Positions 1-8,861 of a DNA stretch of 64,000 bases are shown piece by piece. The notes under the pieces are model-generated. The model was given only the letters and a program-made list of their open reading frames with translations, was not told where the DNA came from and did not search any database. This stretch comes from Holophagaceae bacterium (GTDB lineage Bacteria > Acidobacteriota > Holophagae > Holophagales > Holophagaceae). Position 1 is the first letter of the stretch; each line of letters starts with the position of its first letter. A program made the translations under genes and the position numbers. The stretch covers positions 40,001-104,000 of the forward strand of contig JADKKO010000002.1 in NCBI GenBank assembly GCA_016720465.1, read 5' to 3'.

Positions 1-1994
<1,994 letters not shown>

Positions 1995-2113
1995 TCCATC
2001 AATCAATTCCATTTCCAATGGTGGCAACCCGCCACCGCACGGACTTCCAAGAGCAACAACCGAGCGAAACCGAGGTTTCCTCTCGCCCACACCCTTCGAT
2101 CTTTCTCACCTTT

Positions 2114-2227
2114 CGTCGCGGCTATACCCCGGGGGTCACACCCGTTCCCATCCCGAACACGGCCGTTAAGACCCGGAGGGCCGATGATACTGCGTTTCTA
2201 AACGTGGAAAAGTAGGTCGCTGCGACG
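2114..2227 (+). rRNA. rrf: 5S ribosomal RNA
   Basis: The ends pair to form helix I: CGTCGCGGC at 2114-2122 with GCTGCGACG at 2219-2227 (one G-U pair). The internal block CCCATCCCGAACACGG is the conserved 5S loop B/C signature. Length 114 nt is normal. It follows the 23S gene and is closed by a strong hairpin terminator. Confidence 0.95.
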
Positions 2228-2239
2228 TTAAAAACCAGA

Positions 2240-2268
2240 AGCCCCACACTCAAGTGTGGGGCTTTTTA
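2240..2268 (+). terminator. Rho-independent terminator of the rRNA operon
   Basis: Perfect 11-bp stem AGCCCCACACT / AGTGTGGGGCT with a 2-nt CA loop, followed by five T. It lies 12 nt after 5S. It also sits just beyond the stop of the convergent minus-strand gene ending at 2287 and may serve both, since the other strand has an A-rich/T-rich flank as well. Confidence 0.92.
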
Positions 2269-2286
2269 ATGTCCAAAATCGAAAAG

Positions 2287-3555
2287 TTATTTCATCGAAT
2301 CATATTGTTTTTTAAGTGCTAAATATTGCTGATAGACCGCGGTCATCTCCCGGGAGGTGGCCGCGTCGTGGCCCCCGCTGCGGTCCAATTGGGCTTTGAG
2401 TTGGCGGTGCCGCTCCCGCAGCGCGTTGAGGCGCGCTTCCATGGTCTTGCGCGCTTCGCCCTGGGAGGGCGGAATGAAGGGGGGATAGATCGGTCCACCG
2501 GTGTAGGCAGGGCGGCCAGCGGCCGTGTAGTGCCGGGTGGGCATCGGCTTCAGCACTGGCTTTGGAGGAGGCGGCTTGGGATCCTCCTTCAGCGTGACCT
2601 TGCAGGAGCCGCTGCGCTTGCGGGAAAGGCGGTCGGTGGCCTGCACCGTGAGGCTTTCGCTCTTGGTGGCCTTGCGGGTGATGCTTCGGCTTGTCAGCCC
2701 CAAAGGCGCGCCATCGGCGTACCAGGCGTAGGTATAGAGGCTCTCGCGGTTCTGCGCCGAGGGCGTGTCGAAAGCGCCGCCCTTCGGATTCGCCGAGACG
2801 GTGAAGGTATCGCCCTTTTTGGGTGTCTGGACCATCGGGACGGTGGTGACCACGAAATCATGGCCTTCGAGCGCCGCGTTCACCGCCTTCTCCAGTTCCT
2901 GGACCTCGTTGGCGGCCTCGTCGAGATCCGTCGGCACGCCGTCCCGGCCGGTGATCCGCATATCGCCGAAGCTGCCCTGGGGATAGTTCTGGCGGTATTC
3001 CTTGAAGCCTTTGATGATGTCCCGGAGCTGCGCGGCCGCGGTTTCCCGGTCCGCCGCGCTGCCCGTGCCCATCCGCTGCCGGAGGGTTTCCATCCAGTCG
3101 TAGTAGGACTGGAAACCGGCGCGCCATCCCGCGACCTCGTGGGGACAGCCCATGCCGAGCGTCCGGCGGATATTGGAGGCGATGACCGCGCGGGTGGTCT
3201 GCTGGGCATGCACCAGCTCATGTTTCAAGGTGGCGGTCCAGTCGGCCGTGGCCTTGTAATTCTGCTTGCCGTCCGCCCGGTGGATCTCCTGGAGGAGTTT
3301 GGGGTTGAGGGTGATCACATGGGTGTCGGGATTGGTGTCGGCGTTGTCGTTGTCGGGCACCGGCGCGATGCGGACGCTGCCGTTCTCGAAGCCTCTGCGC
3401 ACCGCGTCGGCATTGGCCTCGCCCTCCAGGCGGCGGACGAAGCCGACGATGGCGTTGACCGCAGCCTGCTGATCGGCAGGGACGCCCTGGGCGCCAAGCC
3501 GCAAGGGGATAAGCACCAGGCAGGCGAGGAAAGCTGCGCGGGATCCGAAGGGCAT
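2287..3555 (-). CDS. Secreted protein with HExxH motif (putative metallopeptidase-like)
   Basis: 422-residue protein, family not recognised. The start at 3555 is chosen because GGAGG lies 5 nt upstream and the first ~22 residues form a signal peptide (positive start, Leu/Val-rich core, cleavage near LGAQG). The longer open frame reaching to 4230 is antisense to the FHA gene and is rejected. Residues 112-116 are HELVH inside a helix-like stretch, a possible zinc site, followed by Cys/Gly-rich and Tyr/Trp-rich segments. Residues ~250-330 look like a bacterial Ig-type domain (YTYAWYADG...). The tail is Pro-rich and then coiled-coil-like. Peptidase activity is an inference from HExxH alone; the third ligand is not obvious. 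Confidence 0.7.
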   Translation of the reverse strand: MPFGSRAAFLACLVLIPLRLGAQGVPADQQAAVNAIVGFVRRLEGEANADAVRRGFENGSVRIAPVPDNDNADTNPDTHVITLNPKLLQEIHRADGKQNYKATADWTATLKHELVHAQQTTRAVIASNIRRTLGMGCPHEVAGWRAGFQSYYDWMETLRQRMGTGSAADRETAAAQLRDIIKGFKEYRQNYPQGSFGDMRITGRDGVPTDLDEAANEVQELEKAVNAALEGHDFVVTTVPMVQTPKKGDTFTVSANPKGGAFDTPSAQNRESLYTYAWYADGAPLGLTSRSITRKATKSESLTVQATDRLSRKRSGSCKVTLKEDPKPPPPKPVLKPMPTRHYTAAGRPAYTGGPIYPPFIPPSQGEARKTMEARLNALRERHRQLKAQLDRSGGHDAATSREMTAVYQQYLALKKQYDSMK

Positions 3556-3658
3556 GGGACCTCCAGGACTGGAACGGAAAACGTGCTCCCCAGCATAGTC
3601 TCCCCTAGGGATTGTGGTGGATCCGAGGGGATATACTCCCGAAATGGGAGGCCTCTCC

Positions 3659-4246
3659 ATGGCCCATTTGCGCGTCTTTACCCAGGATGGGGCCGAGGCC
3701 AGGGAGAGCCTATTCCAGTTGGAGCGGGACCAGGTGCTCATCGGCCGGGATCCCGCCTGCGATCTGGTCCTGCAGGGCATCGGGGCCTCCCGGCGCCACG
3801 CCGTCATCCAAAGGACCGCCACCGGGTGGCTGGTGGTGGACCAGGGAGGCGCCAACGGCACCCTGGTGCAAGGCCAGCGGATCGCCAGCCACGAATTGCG
3901 GAACGGGGACACCCTCCAGATGGGAAACTCCAGCTTGGTCTTCGAGGATGAACCGGCGGAGACGGCCGCTCCCCAATGGATCTGGTGCGCCCGCTGCGGA
4001 GCGCCCGCCCCGCTTGGAACCTGGGCCTGCGCGGGCTGCGGACAGCCTTTCGATGGGCCTCCCCAAGCCCGGCAGAGCCGGGAAAAGCAGGGCCGTGGCG
4101 GCTGCCTCTGGATCGCGGCCGGCGGGTGTCTCCTGGCGCTTCTGCTGGTGGCGGGCCTGGTCGCCTTCGTCCTCTGGCGCGCGGGCGGGATTGAAGGATT
4201 GACACGGCGCAGCATCAGCCCCGCACGCACGATGATTCAAGATTGA
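3659..4246 (+). CDS. FHA domain protein with zinc ribbon and C-terminal membrane segment
   Basis: 195 residues. The ATG at 3659 is preferred because GGGAGG sits 7 nt upstream. In-frame starts at 3614 (GTG) and 3644 (ATG) have worse spacing. An FHA phosphothreonine-binding domain spans about 5-97, with the expected GR (29-30), SxxH (44-47) and NG (66-67) residues. A CxxC...CxxC zinc ribbon follows at 110-127, then a single hydrophobic segment at about 150-173. This is a membrane-tethered reader of Ser/Thr phosphorylation. A Ser/Thr kinase is encoded in the same window at 27126 and could be a partner, but that is inference. Divergent from the secreted HExxH gene with ~100 bp between starts. Confidence 0.82.
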   Translation: MAHLRVFTQDGAEARESLFQLERDQVLIGRDPACDLVLQGIGASRRHAVIQRTATGWLVVDQGGANGTLVQGQRIASHELRNGDTLQMGNSSLVFEDEPAETAAPQWIWCARCGAPAPLGTWACAGCGQPFDGPPQARQSREKQGRGGCLWIAAGGCLLALLLVAGLVAFVLWRAGGIEGLTRRSISPARTMIQD

Positions 4247-4350
4247 AGAGAGGCGGAAACCCGGCGAGCCCCGCCCAGGCAGGTGGGCCGCCCGCGCATT
4301 GACACCAGGCTGAGTCTGGGCGAGCCCAGCCGTTCCTGGTTACACTGAAA

Positions 4351-4382
4351 TGCCCCCGCATCCTGGGGGCAGTGCTTTTTTT
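4351..4382 (+). terminator. Hairpin plus T-run in the thrS leader (terminator or attenuator)
   Basis: Stem TGCCCCC / GGGGGCA (4351-4357 with 4365-4371) followed by GTGC and seven T at 4376-4382. It ends only 17 nt before the thrS ATG. It may terminate transcription from the FHA gene or act as an attenuator of the thrS-infC operon. No T-box features were seen. Confidence 0.6.
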
Positions 4383-4399
4383 ATGCTACGGAGCCCGCA

Positions 4400-6316
4400 A
4401 TGCCGATCACCGTCCGCCTGCCTGACGACTCCCTCCGCCAACTGCCGGAAGGTGCGACGGGAACTACCCTGGCGGAGAGCATCGGGCCCCGGTTGGCAGA
4501 GGCTGCGCTGGGCATCCGCGTGAACGGCGGCCAGATCATTGATCTGGCAACTCCTTTGAACGACGGGGAGCAGGTGGCCATCGTCACGAGCAAGGATCCG
4601 GATTCCCTGGAACTGCTGCGGCACTCCGCCGCGCATTTGATGGCCCAGGCGGCCAAGCGGGTCTTTCCCGAAGCCAGGGTCGGCATCGGCCCGGTGATCG
4701 AAGATGGTTTTTATTACGATTTCTGGATCGAAAAACCCTTCACGCCCGAAGATCTCCTGGCGATCGAAGCGGAGATGCGCCACATCATCGATGAAGGCAT
4801 GCCTGTGGTCCGGGAGGAACTCACGCGCGACGACGCGGTGACCCGCTTCGAGCAGCTGGGCGAGCCGCTGAAGGTGGAGCTGGTCTCCAGCATTCCCTCC
4901 GGCGAAACCATCACCGGCTACCGGCAAGGAGAGTTTTATGATCTTTGCCGCGGTCCCCATGTGCCCAACACGAACCGCATCAAGGCCTTCAAGCTGCTGA
5001 ACACCGCCGGGGCCTACTGGCGCGGAGACGAAAAGAACCAGATGCTCTGCCGCGTCTATGCGACGGCCTTCCATACCCAGAAAGAGCTGGATGAGCACCT
5101 GCACCGCCTGGACGAGGCCAAGGCGCGGGACCACCGGAAACTGGGCAAGGAGCTCGGGCTCTTCTCCTTCCACCCCGAAGCGCCGGCCTCGCCCTTCTTC
5201 CATCCCAAGGGCGCGGTGGTCTACAACGAGCTGGTGGCCTACATGCGCGAACTCTACCTGCGTCACGGCTACAGCGAAGTCATCACGCCGCAGATCATCG
5301 ACGTGTCGCTGTGGAAGACCTCCGGCCATTACGACAATTTCCGGGAGAACATGTACTTCACCTCGGTGGAGGAGCGGGAATACGCGGTCAAGCCCATGAA
5401 CTGCCCCAGCCATTGCGTCATCTTCAGCACCGGCAAACACAGCTACCGCGACCTGCCCATCCGGCTGGCGGACTTCGGCCGGCTGCACCGCTATGAGCGG
5501 TCCGGCGTGACGCATGGCCTGACCCGCGTCCGGACCTTCTGCCAGGACGATGCCCACATCTTCTGTGCGCCGGACCAGATGAAATCCGAGATGGCCGCCT
5601 TCCTTGCGCTCATCCGGGAGGTCTACGAGGTGTTCGGCTTCACCGAAATGCGCGTGGCCCTGTCCACGCGCCCGGAGAAGCGCCTGGGCTCCGATGAAAT
5701 CTGGGACGCGGGCGAGGGGGCCCTCGCGGAGGCCATGAACGAAGCGGGACTGGCCTTCCACATCAACCCGGGGGAAGGCGCCTTCTACGGGCCCAAGATC
5801 GAATTCCAGGTGCTGGACGCGCTCAAACGACCCTGGCAGCTGGGCACCCTGCAGGTGGACTACTCCATGCCCGCCCGGTTTGGACTCAAGTTCACCAAGG
5901 CTGACGGCACCGAGGAAGCGCCTGTCATGCTGCACCGCGCCATGCTGGGCAGCCTGGAGCGGTTCATGGGCATCCTCATCGAACACTGCGCCGGAGCCTT
6001 TCCCACCTGGCTGGCGCCGGTGCAGGTGGCCATCCTGCCCATCACGGACCGGGTGCATGAATTCGCCTCGGTCCTTGAGACGCGTTTCAAGGCCTTGGGG
6101 CTGCGGGTGGAACTGGATGGGCGGAACGAGAAGGTCAACGCCAAGATCCGCGATGCCCAGCTCCAGAAGGTCCCCTACATGCTGGTCATCGGGGACCGGG
6201 AGGCCGAGGCCGGCACGGTTTCGGTCCGGCACCGCCACAAAGGGGATCAGGGCGTGAAATCCGTGGACGATTTCCTGGCGGCGCTCCAAGCTGAAATCCA
6301 GGGCCGGGACCGGTAA
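4400..6316 (+). CDS. thrS: Threonine--tRNA ligase
   Basis: 638 residues, the normal length of bacterial ThrRS, cytoplasmic. It charges tRNA-Thr with threonine. Domains in order: N-terminal TGS domain (1-62), editing domain with HxxxH near 75 (HSAAH), class II catalytic core with zinc ligands (MNCPSHC), motif 2 around RYERSG, motif 3 around HRAMLGSLERF, and a C-terminal anticodon-binding domain ending about residue 630. CGGAG precedes the ATG by 6 nt. It heads the conserved thrS-infC-rpmI-rplT block, 81 nt before the infC start, and its leader carries a hairpin with T-run. Confidence 0.97.
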   Translation: MPITVRLPDDSLRQLPEGATGTTLAESIGPRLAEAALGIRVNGGQIIDLATPLNDGEQVAIVTSKDPDSLELLRHSAAHLMAQAAKRVFPEARVGIGPVIEDGFYYDFWIEKPFTPEDLLAIEAEMRHIIDEGMPVVREELTRDDAVTRFEQLGEPLKVELVSSIPSGETITGYRQGEFYDLCRGPHVPNTNRIKAFKLLNTAGAYWRGDEKNQMLCRVYATAFHTQKELDEHLHRLDEAKARDHRKLGKELGLFSFHPEAPASPFFHPKGAVVYNELVAYMRELYLRHGYSEVITPQIIDVSLWKTSGHYDNFRENMYFTSVEEREYAVKPMNCPSHCVIFSTGKHSYRDLPIRLADFGRLHRYERSGVTHGLTRVRTFCQDDAHIFCAPDQMKSEMAAFLALIREVYEVFGFTEMRVALSTRPEKRLGSDEIWDAGEGALAEAMNEAGLAFHINPGEGAFYGPKIEFQVLDALKRPWQLGTLQVDYSMPARFGLKFTKADGTEEAPVMLHRAMLGSLERFMGILIEHCAGAFPTWLAPVQVAILPITDRVHEFASVLETRFKALGLRVELDGRNEKVNAKIRDAQLQKVPYMLVIGDREAEAGTVSVRHRHKGDQGVKSVDDFLAALQAEIQGRDR

Positions 6317-6397
6317 TCCCGAAAAAGATGATTGGAAAGAACCCGTTCCCTTGATAAACTTGCTGTTCTTTGTGTTAGTCCCTGTAGGAGGTTTGTT

Positions 6398-7009
6398 ATC
6401 CGGTCCCTTGAAACCCGCATCAACGACGGTATCCGTACGCCGGAAGTCCGAGTCATCGACGAAGACGGAGCACAACTCGGAGTCATGTCGCCCCAACAGG
6501 CGATCCGCGTTGCTGAAGAAAAAGGCCTGGACCTCGTGGAAGTCTCTCCCACCGCCAAGCCTCCGGTATGCAGGATCATGGACTACGGGAAGTACAAGTT
6601 CATGGAAGCCAAGCGGGACCATGCGGCAAGGGCCAAGCAGAAAAACATCGTGGTCAAGGAAGTCAAATTCCGCCCCCGCACCGATGACCACGATTTCGAA
6701 TTCAAGGTGAAGCACATCCTCCGATTCCTGGAGGAAGGCGATAAAGTGAAGGTGGTAGTCATGTTCAGGGGCCGCGAAGTGGTCCACCGCGACATCGGCT
6801 TCCGGATCTTTGAAGACGTGTTCAGCCGGATCCTGGACAAATGCATCATTGAAAAGCCCGCGGGCATCGACGGCCGCGACATGCACGCCATCGTCGCGCC
6901 AAGGCCCGTGGAAGTCCCCAAGAAGGCCAAGCCGGCCAAACCCGTCCAACCTTCTGCCGGGCCGAAAGAAAACGAAACGGTAACCACGAACGAGGTCCAA
7001 AATGCCTAA
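6398..7009 (+). CDS. infC: Translation initiation factor IF-3 (non-canonical AUC start)
   Basis: IF-3 binds the 30S subunit and polices start-codon choice. The first residues of the mature reading are RSLETRINDGIRTPEVRVI, the usual IF-3 N-terminus. No ATG, GTG or TTG is suitably placed. A perfect AGGAGG at 6386-6391 lies 6 nt before ATC at 6398, so AUC is the likely initiator, giving 203 residues. Infrequent starts (AUU/AUC) are known for infC and let IF-3 repress its own translation. A TTG at 6332 would add a 22-residue N-terminal extension with no ribosome site. The 3' end overlaps rpmI by 8 nt. Confidence 0.93.
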   Translation: MRSLETRINDGIRTPEVRVIDEDGAQLGVMSPQQAIRVAEEKGLDLVEVSPTAKPPVCRIMDYGKYKFMEAKRDHAARAKQKNIVVKEVKFRPRTDDHDFEFKVKHILRFLEEGDKVKVVVMFRGREVVHRDIGFRIFEDVFSRILDKCIIEKPAGIDGRDMHAIVAPRPVEVPKKAKPAKPVQPSAGPKENETVTTNEVQNA

Positions 7010-7199
7010 GCTCAAGACCCACAAGGGCGCCCAGAAACGCTTCAAGAAGACCGCCACCGGCCGCTTCAAGCGCGGCTGCTCGCACCAGCGCCACATCCTC
7101 ACCAGCAAGACGCCCAAGCGGAAGCGCCAGCTGGACATGGGACGGATGGTCAGCGAGTCCGACACCAAGCGTGTCGCCGAAATGCTCCCCTACGCCTGA
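7002..7199 (+). CDS. rpmI: 50S ribosomal protein L35
   Basis: 65 residues, highly basic, starting MPKLKTHKGAQKRFKKTATG as in the family. It is a component of the large ribosomal subunit. The ATG at 7002 overlaps the end of infC by 8 nt, implying translational coupling. It is followed by an unusually long 155-bp gap before rplT that contains stable hairpins. Confidence 0.97.
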   Translation: MPKLKTHKGAQKRFKKTATGRFKRGCSHQRHILTSKTPKRKRQLDMGRMVSESDTKRVAEMLPYA

Positions 7200-7204
7200 T
7201 ATCC

Positions 7205-7238
7205 TCCGGGGGTTCCGCGCTTCGCGCACACCCCCGGA
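7205..7238 (+). repeat. Long GC-rich palindrome between rpmI and rplT
   Basis: TCCGGGGGT at 7205-7213 pairs perfectly with ACCCCCGGA at 7230-7238, enclosing a second stem GCGC/GCGC (7217-7220 with 7224-7227) around a TTC loop. A further palindrome GGCGGCA-CTGCCGCC lies at 7289-7303. There is no T-run, so this is not a classical terminator. It could be a dispersed hairpin element or an mRNA structure related to L20 autoregulation. The sequence does not decide between these. Confidence 0.6.
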
Positions 7239-7354
7239 CCCCCGCGTCCCTCACAGGCCAAGCCTGCTCGGGACTTCACCCAAACATGGCGGCACTGCCG
7301 CCCCCGATGTGGCCCTTAAAACTCTCTTGAGTTGCCACCAGGAAAGGATCTCCC

Positions 7355-7702
7355 ATGACACGCGTCAAACGTGGTTTTAAACGAGTCCAGCGCCGCAAGC
7401 GCATGCTCAAGTTCGCCAAAGGCTTCTACGGCGCCAAGTCCCGCCTGTACCGCTCCGCCAAGGAAGCGGTCGAAAAGGCCCTGGGCTACGGCTACCGCGA
7501 CCGCAAGGTGAAGAAGCGCGACTTCCGCAAGCTCTGGATCGTCCGCATCAGCGCCGCCTGCGGCCAGAACGGAATTTCCTATTCCAAGTTCATGGGCGGC
7601 CTCAAGAAGGCGAACGTGGACCTGGATCGCAAGATCCTGGCGGATCTCGCGGTGCGCAATCCCGAGGCGTTTACCAAGCTCGTGGCCACGGCCAAGGGCT
7701 GA
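7355..7702 (+). CDS. rplT: 50S ribosomal protein L20
   Basis: 115 residues, basic, beginning MTRVKRGFKRVQRRKRMLKF. It binds 23S rRNA early in 50S assembly and in many bacteria represses its own operon. A ribosome site (AGGA) precedes the ATG. It follows rpmI after 155 bp and is closed by a hairpin before pheS. Confidence 0.97.
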   Translation: MTRVKRGFKRVQRRKRMLKFAKGFYGAKSRLYRSAKEAVEKALGYGYRDRKVKKRDFRKLWIVRISAACGQNGISYSKFMGGLKKANVDLDRKILADLAVRNPEAFTKLVATAKG

Positions 7703-7726
7703 TCGAAACCCACTCGATGAAGACCC

Positions 7727-7757
7727 GGAAGGCCGCGCGAGCGGCCTTTCCTTGTTT
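7727..7757 (+). terminator. Hairpin terminator after rplT
   Basis: AAGGCCGC / GCGGCCTT stem (7729-7736 with 7741-7748) with GCGA tetraloop, followed by a weak T-rich tail TCCTTGTTT. It separates rplT from pheS and argues against the TTG at 7752 as the pheS start. The short T-run suggests partial termination. Confidence 0.55.
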
Positions 7758-7769
7758 GACGGGACCCCT

Positions 7770-8861
7770 GTGACCCAACTTGACGCCAATGCCCTCAGCC
7801 TTCTTCCCGCGGATATGGCCGAAGCGTGCGAGCGCTTTCCTTCGGCCCTTTCGGCCTGTGCGAACCTGGATGCGCTGAACCGGCTCAAGGGCGCCTACAC
7901 CGGCCGTGAAGGGAGCTTCTCGGCGCGGCTGATGGAATCCCTGAAACAGGCGCCGAAGGAGCAGAAGCGGGAACTGGGCGCCGTCATCAACGGCCTCAAG
8001 AAAACCTGGGAGGAAGCCCTGAAGGCCAGGCAGGGCGAGCTGGAAACCGAAAAAAAGCAGCTTGATTCCACCAGGAACGCCTGGGATCCGACCCTGCCGC
8101 CCCCCATGCCGCCGACCGGGGCGCTGCATCCCCTGAACCGCCTCATGGACCGGCTGGTGGACGTGTTCCGCCCCCTCGGATACCACGTGGAGGAAGGCCC
8201 CGAAGTGGAGACCGAGGAACACAATTTCGACGGCCTCAATATTCCGGAGGACCACCCAGCGAGGGGCACCGCGGACACGTTCTACCTGGGGCAGCATCCG
8301 GAACTGCTGCTGCGCACCCATACGAGCCCCGTTCAGGTGCGTGTGCTCAAACGCCTGGCACCGGAGCTGGAGACGAAGGGCGGCATCCGGTTTCTCGCGC
8401 CAGGGCGGGTCTACCGCAAAGACGAGATTGACCCGACCCACTCGCCCATGTTCCATCAGGTCGAGGGGATGCTCGTGGGCAAGGGCATCGGCATGCACCA
8501 CCTGAAGGGCACCCTGGCCTACGCCATGAAGGCGCTCTTCGGTCCGGAGGCCGATGTGCGGTTCAGGCCCTCCTACTTTCCCTTTGTGGAGCCCGGCTGC
8601 GAGATGGACGTGCATTGCCCGCTCTGCGGCGGCTCCGGCTGCCGCGTGTGCAAGGGCAGCGGATGGGTGGAGATCCTGGGCGCGGGCCTCATCCATCCCA
8701 ATGTGCTGCGCATCGCGGGGATCGATCCGGAGATCTGGAGCGGCTTCGCGTTCGGCATGGGCGTGGAGCGGACCGCCATGATGGTGAGCCAGACACCGGA
8801 TCTGCGGCTCTTCTTCGAGAACGACCAACGATTCCTCAAGGCCATGGGAGGACTGGACTGA
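7770..8861 (+). CDS. pheS: Phenylalanine--tRNA ligase alpha subunit
   Basis: 363 residues from a GTG at 7770; the reading then starts TQLDANALSLLP. A TTG at 7752 lies within the preceding terminator tail and is rejected. The N-terminal ~85 residues are a coiled-coil tRNA-binding arm. The rest is the class II catalytic core with motif 2 (FHQVEGM, PSYFPFVEPG) and motif 3 (GFAFGMGVERTAMM). A Cys-rich loop CPLCGGSGCRVCKGSG precedes motif 3, a feature seen in many bacterial PheS. It works as an (alpha-beta)2 enzyme with PheT, whose start overlaps by one base (TGATG). Confidence 0.95.
   Translation: MTQLDANALSLLPADMAEACERFPSALSACANLDALNRLKGAYTGREGSFSARLMESLKQAPKEQKRELGAVINGLKKTWEEALKARQGELETEKKQLDSTRNAWDPTLPPPMPPTGALHPLNRLMDRLVDVFRPLGYHVEEGPEVETEEHNFDGLNIPEDHPARGTADTFYLGQHPELLLRTHTSPVQVRVLKRLAPELETKGGIRFLAPGRVYRKDEIDPTHSPMFHQVEGMLVGKGIGMHHLKGTLAYAMKALFGPEADVRFRPSYFPFVEPGCEMDVHCPLCGGSGCRVCKGSGWVEILGAGLIHPNVLRIAGIDPEIWSGFAFGMGVERTAMMVSQTPDLRLFFENDQRFLKAMGGLD

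Noticed and set aside
4299..4346. TTGACA followed by TACACT upstream of thrS as a promoter
   Set aside because: The two hexamers are 36 nt apart, too far to be one promoter.
4340..7168. 942-codon open frame on the minus strand across thrS and infC
   Set aside because: Antisense shadow of high-GC genes; no domain recognisable and the plus-strand genes are certain.
7752..7769. TTG at 7752 as pheS start
   Set aside because: It lies in the tail of the rplT terminator; GTG at 7770 gives the expected N-terminus.
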